Shown in pieces: positions 11,871 through 24,379 of a stretch of DNA of 64,000 nucleotides (the first letter of the stretch is position 1; each line of letters opens with the position of its first letter). A model generated the notes under the pieces. The model was not told the DNA's origin. It did not search any database and saw only the letters and a program-made list of their open reading frames with translations. The position numbers and the translations under genes were made by a program. The DNA is from Kappaphycus alvarezii (taxonomy: Eukaryota; Rhodophyta; Florideophyceae; Gigartinales; Solieriaceae). The stretch is from the NCBI GenBank assembly GCA_002205965.3, contig NADL03000156.1, forward strand, positions 62,001-126,000. The letters are read 5' to 3'.

Positions 11871-13260
11871 ATGGTGGCTCTCCAAAGCAATGATGACATA
11901 TACCGCATTGAAAGGACCGCTCTAGTTTTAAATAGTATTATTACATCTAACGAGGAAGCCAATTCTTCTGAAAATATTGATTTCTCTAAGCTGGGAATTT
12001 ATAGGGAGGTAGACTCCATGAGAGAAAATGAATCAATTGAGCTTTTTTCGAAGAAGCCAGGGAGGCATGTCCGCCCTTGCAGATACGTCTTCCGTGTGAA
12101 AAAATGTTGATACTAAAATTCACAAAGTCTCGACTGGGTTTAGACACGTTCTAGGTCTCAAGGAAAATAAACATTATGCACTTGTCGTGTCCTTATCTAC
12201 TCTGTATTTTATTTCTGCCTGAAAAACTTCTTCGACCTTGAATGCGACTAATGGATGTTATGAGCACCTTCTTTAGTGAGAAATTGGAGTATAAATATTG
12301 ATTTATGTTCTATCCTGATTTTTCGACTCAATAAGTCCTAACCTTGTATAAAGGCTCCAAAAGGCCCTTCACTTACACAAACAGGCTCCGCGCCAATTTT
12401 TCCCCTAAATTCATGAGTTACTGAAAATTGAACTACAATTTACGAGGAACCCATATGGAACTTGTACTTAAGTCTCCAGGAATAGCTCCTTGGTCTCTAC
12501 AGTTGTTTTGTACGTAAATGAACTTTGATTGCAGGAATCAATCGAGGCAATCTGTCAAACTTCAAAACAGAATTGAAAAGCCGGTTCAGGATGAAAAATC
12601 TCAGCTCCGTCAAGGAATTCCTGGAAATCCAAGTTGCCCGTCACTGTGTAGAAAAAAAGTCGCACCTCCCTCAAGCACAGTACACTGAGAAGATGCTTGA
12701 AAAAATCACCTTGACCGACTCAAAGTCTATTGAAACTCCTTTGGTTCTCACTGATAAAGTAACGGATGACGTAAACGAGAGTGAACTTCCGTTAACGATA
12801 CCGTATCTTTCAGCAATAGATACTCTCACTTATTTTATGATATTTACTCGCCCATATATTGTCGTTCCTGCTAAGAAGATTTCACCGCACTGTAGGAAGC
12901 CTTCTTTGAGACAATAGAAAGCATTAATGTGAGTGTACTGCTATCTTAAAGGAGAAATAGACCTTGAAATTAGCTAAAACCCCTCTTCTACTCCAGCGAT
13001 CGTCAAATATAGGGACTCCGAATGAGCTGGCATCGAATTAATCGCATATACACGGAAATTTCTGTCTTTATAATGTCTGGAGGGCCTATATCATGGCGCA
13101 CCGAGAACTAAGTTTTTGCAGGTCTGTACCCCAATGAAGCAGAGTGTTTTTCGCTTTGCTCTGCTTCTAAGGAGATTATTTGGTTGTCAATCCTCCTTTG
13201 TGAGATACTTTGTGAAAATAGACGGAATCTAATTTAGATACTCGCTCCCATATCCGATTC
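11871..13260 (+). pseudogene. Reverse transcriptase and RNase H of the copia element
   Basis: The RT start is seen at 11871-12110 (PGRHVRPCRYVFRVKK). The stretch 12525-12917 is open and carries GINRGNLSNFKTELKSRFRM, VKEFLEIQVARHC and SQ-like AQYTEKMLEKITL, the classic RT-to-RNase H linker. The YVDDL motif just before it is frameshifted. From 12930 the RNase H part shows YRDSE.AG, GGPISWRTEN and NEAECFSLCSASKEIIWLSI, with a stop in the first. It is dead but easy to classify. Confidence 0.85.
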
Positions 13261-13534
13261 GATCAGATCTTCTAGAAATCAGTCTATGAATAATCGAAAC
13301 AAACACAATAATATTCGCTTTTACTTCGTTAAATAGGCCGTAGCTTTAAAACAAGTCTAGCTATCGCATTTGTGAACCAGTCAGAAAGTCTCTGAAAGTT
13401 TGAGAAAACCCTCACTTTGGGTCCGGTTTCTGAAATCTCGAAGTGAGTGGGGTTTTAAAATTCCAAGTATTGAATATTATTATTGCATGGTTTTTAGTTC
13501 GAGGGGGCGCTATTGTTGTTAGTTATAGTTTGAG

Positions 13535-14048
13535 GAAGCATGGTAATGTTAATCTCTTTTGCTACTGCTGACAGCTTGTAGCTCAAAGGGAGTAACACAG
13601 ACTATGCCGTAGTTTATTGTCTAAGCTGGAACTCGGCCGTAACGTTTATGCCCTGTAAAGTGCTGTAAGTTTAAGATAACCTATTCTTGATCAGCTTAAG
13701 CAGTTTTAGGATAAGATTCGCACGGTCGTCGGCAAGGCTTCTAGGAAACTCCTTTGATCATGTGGAAGCACCAGCTGACTCATCTCGAGGTCCATATAAG
13801 ACCCACTCTCCCTCCATGTTCTATCTGCGTAAAGTTCTTCGCCATCTTCTCTCTTACCAACTCTCTTTCTTGGTACTCCTTTCCTTCTTTCTCTCTAAAT
13901 ATCGCACTCTCTTTAGCTTCCTTCCATCTCCTCTCTCTCCCTCGCCCCCTCCCTTTGTTCCATCTATCAGGATGCAGGCGGAGAGATGTTTGATTGGACC
14001 TAACGAAAATAGTTGCTTGTCTTTTACTGTTCGCTGTATCCCGTAACT
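13535..14048 (+). repeat. 3' LTR of the copia element
   Basis: Direct repeat of 7532-8045, diverged by substitutions and small indels. The block AGATTCGCACGGTCGTCGGC and the CT-rich tail are clear. The left boundary lies a little beyond the end of the RNase H remnant, leaving about 270 bp of untranslated 3' sequence. Confidence 0.8.
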
Positions 14049-15559
14049 GTCAGGATATTCCTATTGCAGTCGGTTTAATAAGTTCCTTTGTTGCTATTCC
14101 ACACTTTCAGCCAAAAGATGTAAATATTAACTCAATTGAGGCTTAGCGAGAGGAATGCACCACCGAACCCCGACTCACGGTGTATATCGGCAACTAAGTT
14201 GAGTAGCTTCATATTTGAGGAGTGAGAATGGAAATATTTCTTCTTACCCAACGATTATTAAACTTTTCGTTCATTGAATGGACGGTATGACCTAGTTACT
14301 CTCCTTATTTTGTCTGCAGCAGATAGAAGTTTTCTTATTGTCGAAAATTTGAAGCTAGACTAGCGGAACATAATCTCGCAAAATGGGGTTCGAGAATAGG
14401 TAACGTTTTTTGAGTTTGCGAAATATCCTCACCGATGATATTTAGGTGACTCCATACGAATAATGATACTGTCCCACATAATCGCGATACATGATAAGTT
14501 TACTGTTTTTTCACACAGACATCAAATATGAGTACTCCATGGGGAGCATGAACGCAGTGCTTGAAGTACCGGGGTGTTTCATTAGTTGGATAGATCCATT
14601 GGATCCCTCACTCGCTCGTCTCGACATATCTCAGGGCTATTTGAAGCAACTGGATTTGAAAAATAGTATTTCGATCTAAATAAATTCCATAATCTTTCGA
14701 CACAATAGCTCATTTGATTCACCAGTCGCTTGGTCCCCCGGGTCCTAGTACTGTTAAATTGATGAACAAATCATCCCCCAGTCTGTTGCTATCATTAAAG
14801 AATGGGCGTTTTAAAAATTTGAGGCTTTTCAATAGACAAATGTTTAGGATATAAGTCTAAATTATTTACATTATTGCATTTTTCGGTACAGGGGATGTAG
14901 ATCCTGAATCATATTTTAAGAACAGGTTCTTGGGATCCTATTTTTTAACTTCACTCGCAATATTGTAATCTCATCCATAACCTTACAGTAATTTAAGAGA
15001 ATATTCTCTTTTCATATGAAATAATTCGCGTTTTTGGCTGGCTATATGTTTCAGCATCAAAAAGCATTACTTATATCAAATTAGTTTAAACGTTTTCACC
15101 GAAACAAATTATCACGGGTTCGTTAAGAAAAGTACTCATTTGATAAGAGAAATTGAAAGGAAACTATGATAATTTAGTAATGGACAACCCATGCTCGTCC
15201 GATTTGATTATTTCGGGTCGATTATGGTAGAACTTGGAGCATGCTGAAAAGTTATTAATGACGTCGGCGGCGTAATTGATATATGTTTGGATTTTTTGGG
15301 GTGTAGCTATTTGTTACTTGATATTTTTTAATGTTTGGGGGAAGAATGTTTCTGTCGAGCTACTACAGGTTTGATGAAAGTACTAAAAGCATAACTTATG
15401 TTTCCTCTGATGATTGCAGAGAAGATGACAAAAAAATAGTGGACAAGGGCGACACAGTGGGGAATCAGGCTTCGTAGAGGCAATTTTACAAAATATTTTC
15501 ATGATGGTATAGGCTGAAAAAATTGGCGTCTATAATCCGTTTCTATTATCTAAAACCAC
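14049..15559. other. No gene recognised
   Basis: A+T-rich sequence with only short frames. Nothing matches the repeat families listed here. It separates the 3' LTR from the zinc-finger-like frame at 15.6 kb. Confidence 0.35.
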
Positions 15560-15838
15560 TTGTTATTTAAAGTGCAACTGTTTCATTTGGTGTATGTCTG
15601 CGTGAACTTGAAGCCAATTCTACTCGTGGTATTCGTGGTAAGAAGAGGAAAACAATTCCGTTTATTATGCTGCAATCTTCGGGTAAGACGACAAGTTAAT
15701 GTCGAATGTGGAAAAAGCACTTCCATGAGACATATCTCAGTACATTTAGATAGAATAAACAAGAGGGTTGAAAATTCACGACACCAATTATGTCATGAAG
15801 AATTCGTGGCAAGCGGCAAAAGTTCTAACGTATTGTAA
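15560..15838 (+). CDS. Short frame with a possible BED-type zinc finger
   Basis: A 92-codon frame whose second half reads CCNLRVRRQVNVECGKSTSM followed by RHISVHL. A Cys pair, a GKSTSMRH turn and a His-x3-His spacing recall the BED finger found at the N-terminus of many hAT transposases. The first half is hydrophobic and does not fit, so the frame may begin inside an intron or after a frameshift. No transposase catalytic domain was seen downstream. It could equally be a chance frame. Confidence 0.25.
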   Translation: MLFKVQLFHLVYVCVNLKPILLVVFVVRRGKQFRLLCCNLRVRRQVNVECGKSTSMRHISVHLDRINKRVENSRHQLCHEEFVASGKSSNVL

Positions 15839-16309
15839 TTGTGGTAACAAATAGAGGTTAATAGTTTAGGGAAGTGCATGAACTATAATTTAGTATAGAA
15901 GTGGGAGGCTCTTTTGGAAATTTTTTAAAATCGAAGGGCGAAATATTATTTTATTTTCCATTTTCATTTTGAGCAACTTTGTTTGATGGGGTCCTACTGA
16001 GGTTAGCTGAACCCCTAATTCTACCATCATTTTATCTGTACCCCTCTCAAATATACGATTTCAGATCCTCTAAATTTGTAGCATCTGACCAATGTTAATT
16101 CCAGCACAACTTTGCTATAGTAAAGTTCACAGCATCCCTCCAAAATTAACTAAACATAAATTTGGTTTTTGAGTTCCAGCTCAACAAGCACAGCTTTTCA
16201 GATCCGCCATGAAGTCTGAAGTTAAAGTCGCCTCAACTAACACGTCTTATTGGCTAAGAATAATTTTTGGACTCATCATTTGCCTTTTGATTATTATATT
16301 ATCTTTTCT

Positions 16310-16900
16310 TGTGTAATTGCTAAAGTCTACGGTGACGAATATGTCGAGTAGTATCAATTTGCCCAGTAGTATTCCGCCAGTAGCCCTCAAACGGCATGAG
16401 CACCATAGAGAGGCACCAGTGCAACATAAGCACTGTAAGGAGACATCAGCGCAACTATTGTACTGTAATCTGGCACCGACGCAACGCAAGGCCACAGAGC
16501 CAATCAGGCGAAGCCATTATGGGTACCTGACATACTCCTAGATAATTTCAAGCCAGATCAATTAGCAAGTGCTTTGTGCTGTCTCGCCAAGTGGATCAAT
16601 GGAACTCTGCCATGATGGGCAATACTTTCAGTCTCACCGCAATATGCTAGGTGAACTCTCAAAAACTTGTAGTATTATGCCCCTGGTCCTGTTCTTCTAG
16701 AATGCCTTTGAATTTAGTATTGTTTGCTTACCATTCATTGTCATTCTAGATGAATGCTTCTCCATATTAACCCTGGTCAGAAGCTCCGGTATGTTCACCG
16801 GAAACTTCAACCATCATTTCAACCATCGACTACCTCTTGTGCGCCCAAACACCAACATCTACGGATTTCCAAGCGGGTAATGATGCAGTCAAGCTATTGC
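16310..16900 (+). repeat. Dispersed repeat family H, copy 1
   Basis: Aligns with 18960-19460. Shared landmarks are GACATCAGCG, GCACCAGTG/ACACCAGTG, CAAGTGGATC..GGAA versus CAATTGGACCAAGGAA, and near the end TTCAACCATCG followed by CTTTTGTGCGC and CTACGG/GTCGCC. It has open frames but many stops, and the element type is unknown. Confidence 0.6.
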
Positions 16901-17659
16901 ACACCTTATATGGTGCAAGAAGAGGTAGCCACTGTTGATAGGAGTGCAACATTGATATCAACGTATCAACTTGAGACGATACATTTTGAATTTAGCAAGA
17001 GATTACATAAAGCTTCAATGATCTGACAGACTTTTCAAGTCTATGGGCTGAGAATATGTTAACTTTGGTTCTTATTTCTCTTTACTTTTTTTATATCCGA
17101 CTTTGAGCTACTTTAATCGCCTAGTCCAGGCAACTATGGTTTTCATTGATAAATACAAGAACTGAAGGGACTCTACGCACTCTTTTGGGGTTCGTGCGAG
17201 ACAGCAGATAATAATTGATTACCGTTGGGGTTTTAGGATATTAGTAGCAGTGTTCAGTTATCCTCGTAAAGAAGGATTGAGTTGGCATCGAAAATAAGAA
17301 AACAGCATTGATCCCTCACTCCTTTAACTATCAAGAACTACGCCCAAGGATGTACTTTTCAGCACCGATGAGGGCGTTCATGGCAGAAGTACCAATACTA
17401 TACTCTTGCGTAATCTCGTCTGGGTTGAGATCTCTATAATGATCATGTAGGGGCTGTGAGCCACCAGACAGCGTACTTCGGCAGATATCGCGCAGTGGCC
17501 ACTCGCGTGATAGACTCTTATGGGAAGTGTCGGGCTGTCCTGACCCAAAGGTGCGCTGCAGCATACCTTACTCTACTGTTGCATACATGCTTGCTGGTAT
17601 TATATCTACTCTGCAAGGATATATATTGGTAACCAGTAACGAATTGTTCCGCACAAAGA

Positions 17660-17740
17660 ACTTCCAGCGGCGTGGATAAAAACGACTGCATCTTCCGTAC
17701 ATTGAAATAACCAAAAAAATGCTACCCTCGGGAGCGAAAT
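17660..17740 (-). repeat. Terminal repeat, family TIR2, diverged minus-strand copy
   Basis: Read on the minus strand it gives TTTTTTGGTTATTTCAATGT, then CGGAAGATGCAGTCG and TATCCACGCCGC. This matches the TIR2 end at 43550-43620 and 47668-47712. The minus strand beyond it (17564 down to 17331) is open and includes HDHYRDLNPDEITQEYSIGT, possibly the interior of the same element. Confidence 0.6.
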
Positions 17741-18959
17741 GTACCGCCTCCGGCTTTCATCACCCACACAGCGAAGTATTGCGTTCGCTATGACACTTTT
17801 CTTCAAGTACCCTATAATGCTTACGTCATCTTGGTACCAGGGTTGAAGTTACAAATGAACCCAAATCTCCGTCCTCCTCTTTCTCTGAACCCAATACTTC
17901 CTATTTTTCGGTGTAAGGGGGTGCGGAACCAGATCAAAAAGGATAACTGACGAAATGTTTTATAATTTGGTTTATCAAGACACTTGAAGATAAATCAACA
18001 TGTACAAGTGTTCTATACAAATCTTTACTCCGATTTTTTAATTTGGAGGCACATATTTCTAATATGATGGCCCTAATTATCATATTTTGATAAATAATGT
18101 ACTTCAAAAGTATCAACATTTGAGATAATGATTTCTCTTTGTTGATAAGGACGGCCATATTCTGAGAGAGCAACACTAATTTGTGGAAATATACCGCTCC
18201 TTTTTGAATACTTATAGTAGAGATGTATACTTAAATGATAGATTTGGATATTGATATTAAAATGAGTGGCCTTACATTTTTCTACGATTAAAAGTAGTCG
18301 CCTTGCGCTGTTGAACAAAAGACCTAAGAAATATCAGGATATGCAGATTTCCGCCCGAAGGGCTAGTACCTTTTCGGGAAGGTATTCGTTCGGATGAGCG
18401 ATGAAAGTTAGCCTCGTTGTTTCGTTGAATGAGGACGTAAGTTTTAAAAATATTGTCAAGAAAGAGACCGAAATTTTTCTATTTACGCTTAGAATTTTTT
18501 TCTCACAATGATTTTCTGTGCACTTCCTTTTTTCTGTTACGCGGCGAAATTTCTGCTCCCTATACCCTTTCCTTTTTCTCTTCTCATATACATTTACCTC
18601 CATCCTTGACAGTGATTATTTTCTTTTTTTTGGGTTAGTTGATTTTCTTACACTTGGAAACTCTTTCTCCATAATCAAGATTCATGCACGAAATTTTGGT
18701 CAAAAAGTATCCCTTTAAGGGCTATTTTAACTACTTCTCAATGCAAGACCGGTTTAATCCCACTATTTTTGGTTCAGCAGGTCTGCTTATCTGAGCCTGT
18801 TGACGAATTTTAAACCCATAAGATTGGAGCTAAAACAATTACTTGACAAATTTAGCCCTTTTCGACGTCCAATATGCACGGACTAACGCCCGCTCGCCTT
18901 AACGACTATGCCCATAAATCAGCTCAGTAATCTGACATTATCGCGCCAGTAACCGTTAC
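17741..18959. other. No gene recognised
   Basis: Minus-strand frames at 17934-18318 and 18334-18603 are A+T-driven and basic. One segment (RLTFIAHPNEYLPEKVLALR) looks protein-like but has no recognised relative and no clear splice partners. Confidence 0.3.
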
Positions 18960-19460
18960 CAAGGATTAAAACTGTAAAAAGACATCAGCGAAACTTGTGC
19001 ACTCTACTCAGACACCAGTGTAAAACACAAGACTATGGCAATTTGAGTCAAGCCAATTACATGAAGCTATCGCGACTAACTCTAGTGGTTCTCAAAATAT
19101 TGCGCACCTCAGCAATCAGCAATTACTGAATGCGCTTTTGCCAATTGGACCAAGGAAACTTTGCTATGATGTCTAGTGCTGTCAGTCTCAATGATAGTAT
19201 ATACATGAGCCTTCGAAACAGTGTATTTTAGTACTCCTAGGGTCTTTTTTCTATAATGGCTTCGGTTTCAGCAATGATTGCTTACAATTTATTTCTGCTG
19301 GTGTTGAGAATTTTTCTACGTAAAACCTGCTCTGCTGTTTCGGCATATTTACCGGATGCTTCAAAAAGTTCAACCATCGATCAGCTTTTGTGCGCTCAAC
19401 ACCCCGTAGTCGCCACGTTTCTAAATCTCACCATGCGTATCCCATAACTTTCTCTTCTCT
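18960..19460 (+). repeat. Dispersed repeat family H, copy 2
   Basis: Counterpart of 16310-16900 in the same orientation, about 2.6 kb downstream. The best conserved part is the 3' third around AAGTTCAACCATCGATCAGC. A short frame (19256-19447) is not conserved in copy 1. Confidence 0.6.
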
Positions 19461-19660
19461 GTGGACTTCGATCCCAACCGACGTAGAGTACTACCAACAC
19501 CGACAAAAAAAAAAGCCCCTGATGAAGTATGGAACCCCGAAATATGATGAAGTTTTTTGACGCCATTTTTACAATGCCAAAAACGGGGTCAAGTCAATCT
19601 CCAGATCGTTGTCCCGGGCTGGTATCTGTCATTCTTAATCTATACTGATTTTGTTAGCAG

Positions 19661-20427
19661 TACTTAAAAATCAGATGTTGGGTAACCTCTGTAAGGTGGG
19701 TAGCCAGTTGAGGAGGAAAATATTAGTTATCCTCGATAAGAGGATCAGGGGTGGTTATAATGTTTCGTTCTTGGAATATTTATTCTACTCTAGCCCAAGG
19801 GATCAAATTGGCCACTGTTTGTTACAAAAAAATTATTTAATTGCTGTAAAATCATTTCATGGAAGAGAGTAAGGCATTAACGAGACTGTTAAGCTCAGAA
19901 AAGTGGTAATAATTCAGTGTACTATGCTGCAAGACGAAGTTATCCGCCCATGTGCGAACAGCAGCATTCTGGCGAAAGATTTATAGCAACAGGGCCATTC
20001 AAAGTCAGTAAATTTCAGGTAATAGGCAACCCATACAGTATTTATTTCTCTCTCGTTGTACATAAACATTTTCTCTATTTCCATAATAACATTCAAGGCT
20101 TTACATTCTCCATTTCACACGATAAGCTTTCTCTTAGCAGATTTTGGATATTTGTGGGTCTATATCTGTTGCTTTCTTATTTTTCAGGACGCATTATTCA
20201 GTAACACCGTTATGGTAGTCGAATATACAGCGCCGTTGTGCAAAAACGTTCTTATTGTAAACAGCGCTTTTCAGCTTCACTCCCAACAAATGTACTGTGG
20301 GTATTGTGAATTAATTGGGCGGGTAAAACCTGAAGGGTTGCGAATCGAGGTAATATTAGATAAAGAGGTTGTCCATCGAAAAAAAGGAGGAAATCAGTCT
20401 CGTTACATATTCTGTTACTTACAGTAA
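19661..20427 (+). CDS. Spliced gene for a small protein, possibly OB-fold (TEN1-like)
   Basis: Exons proposed are 19661-19690, 19918-20018 and 20188-20427 (stop TAA). The first acceptor follows TACTGATTTTGTTAGCAG, a branch site plus AG. The others end AATAATTCAG and CTTATTTTTCAG. Donors are GTAAGG and GTAATA, and the phases agree (1, then 0). The joined product reads YYAARRSYPPMCEQQHSGER, then FIATGPFKVSKFQ, DALFSNTVMVVEYTAPLCKN, VLIVNSAFQ and YCGYCELIGRVKPEGLRIE. A glycine-rich first strand, VLIVNS, and a Y..IG segment are the layout of a small OB-fold such as the CST telomere subunit TEN1, but this match is weak. The start codon was not found, and 20350 (GTAATA) is an alternative donor. Confidence 0.5.
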
Positions 20428-22833
20428 CACATTAAGTCTTCGTTTATCTGGAGAGGGTAAATTTTAAGTGCTTTTACTCTTGAAGGATAAAATAGATCTA
20501 CTATAAAACTTTACAGGCAGCCACACCAAGCTCAACTATTTAGCCTGGCGTTTTGTACGATAAAGTCAAGTAATTTTCTCGAAAAAATTCAAACGATCGC
20601 TTTTTACTCTTCTTCTAGTTCAATAAATAAAGGTTCCAAATAATAAAATGCACAAGCATTGTCCCTTAATCTCCTCAACTCAAAGCTGAATCTCAGAATA
20701 CATTGGCTGTAGGGACAATGGAAACATATGGAATCGTTCTTTGGGCTGGTACAAATTCACTTTGCAGTAACCATCATATTCAATGCGGCCTGCTTGATGA
20801 CTTGGCTTAAGAATTCCGTTACTGATCGAAACTCCTCCCTTATTAATTTATCTCAATTACCTTTTGATTCGCTTCCGATTGCCTTGAGTAGCTTATTATA
20901 TATTAGAATATATCTTTCAAGATTAAAACGTGGACAATTTCCTTTTTTTAACAGCCTAATGTCATAAATTGCTTCTAATTCCAGCGTAATTTATTCGCTT
21001 AACTACGGTTAAAAATGAATTTCTCGGATCTTCACTGCTCTTGAGTAAATCAAGGATGCTCACTTGGCCCTTAACCTACATCTATTCTATACTAGAGCTT
21101 GCAAGGTCATTATCTTGCTTCAAACGCTTACCCTCACCCGATCTACGGCACTCGGCGTTGGCTTCCATGAAAAGCAGACCGAATCATTCCAACAGCTGCA
21201 AGTCCCCTGTTCCGATCGCTAATGGAATCAGGCGTCGCTCCAAATTTCTCTGGGAGGCCTGTAGTTCCTCGTTGCCTCCACTATCAAGAAGGTTGCGTAC
21301 GATTTCTTTATAATCGATTCATTTCCCTTTTCGCTACCCTTTTAAATCATTTAATGACCTCCAATTGGAAAACGTTCCCAGGTCCGCGATATCGCATCAA
21401 CTCCTCTCCTTACCTTTTTCTTTCTTCTTCTCTGAATCCTAATGCACTCTTCCAACACTGAAAGTTCCCCGTTCTAGAAAAGAAACTCCAATGTACCACC
21501 ACTCGTAAGCTTCTCAGTTCCGCACTCGACGTAATGTTCTTTTACGTCGGCGCTGCCATGGCAGCGCTACTAAATCGTCCTGTTAAGTCTTTACTGTGAT
21601 CTCCTACCCCTATCGTGGCAACTACTTTTCCTCTCATGCTTATAACAATCCACTCGCCAGTTTTCTCTGTATCCCTCTTTTCTTAAGAAAAACACGGTGT
21701 CCTGTTTGCTCTCGAAGTTCTACTGAAGTCTCGCTTTTTCTAAGCATAATGGAGAAGAATTCACCAACTCCCAAGTAAGGTGACGTGAATAACCCGAACT
21801 CAAGTCCGCCGAAGAGCTATTCATCGATATAAGAAATACCTTGGTATCTGTGCAATGGTCGAAAACCCTGATAGGGTAAGACTGAATTCAGTGGAAAAGA
21901 ACCCACCTATTAACGCGATAAAAAATTATTTGCAGGTGAATACAGTGCTATGGTCTACGTTATCAAATAAGAAGGAGGAGTGAAAGTGAAGAGAAGATAT
22001 TCATTTACTAGCTTAAAAATACCAGACTGTCCACTTCTTTCATAAGCTGAAGAGCTGTTAAACGTTTTACGGTTCCAACTTGACATGTTTTTTCCCTCCA
22101 TTCTCCTGAAAGAAGCAGTTTATTCAGCTTGTACGGAATTTTGTTCCAAACTAAAAGCTTGAGAAAAATACTTCAAGCAGTGAAGATGTAAGAGAACAAT
22201 TCTTGAGGACACAGGAAATTGCACAAAACACGTTTGACCAAAACTATGCAAATGTACTTCTTACAACTTTCGTCTCCTAAATTAGAGCCTATCACTTCCC
22301 AAAAGACATCTTAAGAACCTATGTAGTCCCCACACATACTCTGAATTGCGTACGACTTTATACCCCTTTCTGTTACAAATCCAGCTCACCTAACATCCCT
22401 CCAACCGTATCCATGGTTAGTACCACCTGTTCCATCTAATTCATTACTTTTCCTTTCATATGACCTGGTTTTGCATCCGTTTCTTCAGCACCGAAACTTT
22501 CATATTCCTCCCTGCCTTCGCTTGTATCATAGATAAATGCGAGGACCAAACACTTCTCGGAGCTCTCCATAGCCTCACCTCATACTTTTTGGAAACCTCT
22601 CTCCTCAACTCTAATCATTTTATTTCGACCAGATGACGATCGACAAGTTCTGACAGGCGCTTTTTCGGTTGGCGACGGAGCTATTCCTCTGCGCTTGTTT
22701 GGCACGGGACGAATAGCGAGGAGATTGTTAGGGGAAGAAAATGGCGTAATTTGTAAATGGAGACGGAATTGTATGTCCGTGCATAATTTTTATAAAGGTA
22801 TATGTAATTTTTTGAATTTTTATTAGGGGGGGC
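20428..22833. other. No gene recognised
   Basis: Several short plus-strand frames (20728-20967, 21041-21313, 21222-21461, 21596-21778) overlap in different frames and have no clear relatives. A perfect 14-base palindrome GCGCTGCCATGGCAGCGC core lies near 21552. The right part is C+T rich and may be a worn element leader. Confidence 0.3.
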
Positions 22834-22923
22834 GGATGAAAATTCACTAACACCAGGCTCGTTGGATGAAATTTGACCAGCAAAAGTCAGATCGGATGAA
22901 TTTTCACCAGAACCAGGCAGGTT
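22834..22923 (+). repeat. 30-bp tandem repeat, three units
   Basis: Units begin GGATGAA at 22834, 22864 and 22894, an exact 30-base period. Each unit continues with a TTCACT/TTGACC/TTCACC block and an ACCAGG-like end, with substitutions between units. It follows a G-run at about 22826. Confidence 0.75.
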
Positions 22924-23289
22924 AAAATTGCAACATAATCCTCGGATTCACATGCTTACTGAATCAAAAAAAGTAGGCGCAAAATACGTTTGCGGTTGAC
23001 ATTAGTAGAGACTGCATCAAATGGGATAGTTTATGGCTTGACTGAGGTTTAGGAATCTTAATTATGAACAAAGATATTTACATTCGCAGAAGATCAAATA
23101 AGCAGAGAATACTGAAATAGCTACTGGTACGTAAGATATTGATCCTACAAAATAATGAAAAACAGAATAAGAAAACAGAATTAAGAGCTATAAATTTCTT
23201 TGCATAAAAGAAAAGGTAAAAAAATTAAAAAAATACAAACAATGCACTTCGAGAGAATCAGATAGATAAAAAATTTCTGCACCTAAAAG

Positions 23290-23725
23290 TAATCCGTTTA
23301 TGTCCGCTTGACACACTCGTTTTCGCCCAGGCACTCGAAATCTGCGTCTTTCTTCCGCACAGATCTCTATGTTTCAGGTTCCTACGGTCTTGATACGCAG
23401 GATATTTCTTTGAATATTACTGTTTCCAACCCTGTCAACGCATATTTGCTTTATCATGTCGCCTCGTATTCGCATAGCGCTGAGTTCCTCATTAGAGAAC
23501 AAGAATTCGCAGTACGGCTATCACTCTGGAGCAATCTTTATCTTCTTTCTTTCAGTCCACTCTGATACTAATGGCGCATTGGGAGAGAACCGCGAGATGT
23601 CATTCCGCCGCCTCGATTTCTTAGGAACTAGACACCGTAATTCATCCATCCCCCCGCACTTAAGATATAGGATCTATTTAAACTTTTCTCATTCTGTCTC
23701 CAATGTATGCAAGCCTATCAAGTAA
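23290..23725 (+). pseudogene. LINE-type pol C-terminal fragment (copy 2)
   Basis: The plus strand reads RTDLYVSGSYGLDTQDISLN followed by ITVSNPVNAYLL. After a frameshift near 23470 it reads NSQYGYHSGAIF and NGALGENREMSF. This is collinear with the minus-strand copies at 25.3, 31.5 and 50.3 kb, where the same positions read DIYIPAAYGL, DV.VAHP and YGALGDDGKSF. The domain is the region behind the zinc-binding motif of a non-LTR retrotransposon reverse transcriptase. It is truncated and frameshifted. Confidence 0.65.
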
Positions 23726-24379
23726 GCACTCTCCGATAATCTGGGTATCGTGTATCTCCCCTAGTTAACCGGTTACTAATTCCTGTTTTGCAAATGTTGA
23801 TCTACCACAAATTTCCTCCCTGATTCCCGCTCGAATTATAGTGACAACTTTCAATCAAAAAGTTTCTCTCTCTATTATTTAATGAAGAAGTTAGATATCC
23901 TCTGCGCTACAGCATGAAACTTAAAGATATAACTGAACACATCTTCAATACATTAAAATGGCCCCTAACTGTACCACTTCAAATCTCTCTCGGAATTTTA
24001 GCATTCAAAAGTATCGCAGTAACTAGACACTACTTCAATTGCGAATCTGTCGAAAAGTATCAGTGTTATTCAATTTTGTACCTTCTGAATTTGTCAATTA
24101 TGAATTTTACTGAATAACAGTAATTAGTGCTGCAAATGTTTAAAACTCCTAAGCCCTAAATGCAATGGGGTCGACTACAACACTTGATATTCACACAAGC
24201 AGAGTATATTGTCCCTACAGGTCCGTATAATTTGGACACAAAACGAAATTCTAATTTTCAAGCCCTGCATCTCCATGACTGCAACCGAATTCAGGAGTGT
24301 TGCAGCGAAAAAGAGAGAATACAGAATTTTCAGGATGCTGTTCGTCATATTTGCATGTTGCACCTGGAAAGGAATCTTT
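23726..24379. other. No gene recognised
   Basis: A 67-codon plus-strand frame (23914-24117) is protein-like in composition but unmatched. Overlapping frames at 24160-24483 run into the next repeat. Confidence 0.3.

Larger units (their letters stand above)
7532..14048 (+). mobile_element. Ty1/copia-type LTR retrotransposon, decayed but complete in layout
   Basis: Two direct repeats of about 515 bp (7532-8045 and 13535-14048) flank coding remnants in the order gag, protease, integrase, reverse transcriptase, RNase H. That order, with integrase before RT, defines the Ty1/copia superfamily. Every domain has stops or frameshifts and the two LTRs differ at many positions, so the insertion is old and immobile. 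A solo LTR of the same family sits at 39478-39940 on the minus strand. The exact LTR tips and the target-site duplication could not be fixed; TGTAATTAA is the best candidate for the left tip. Confidence 0.85.

Noticed and set aside
15560..15838. Complete hAT transposase gene
   Set aside because: Only a BED-finger-like segment is present; no catalytic or dimerisation region follows.
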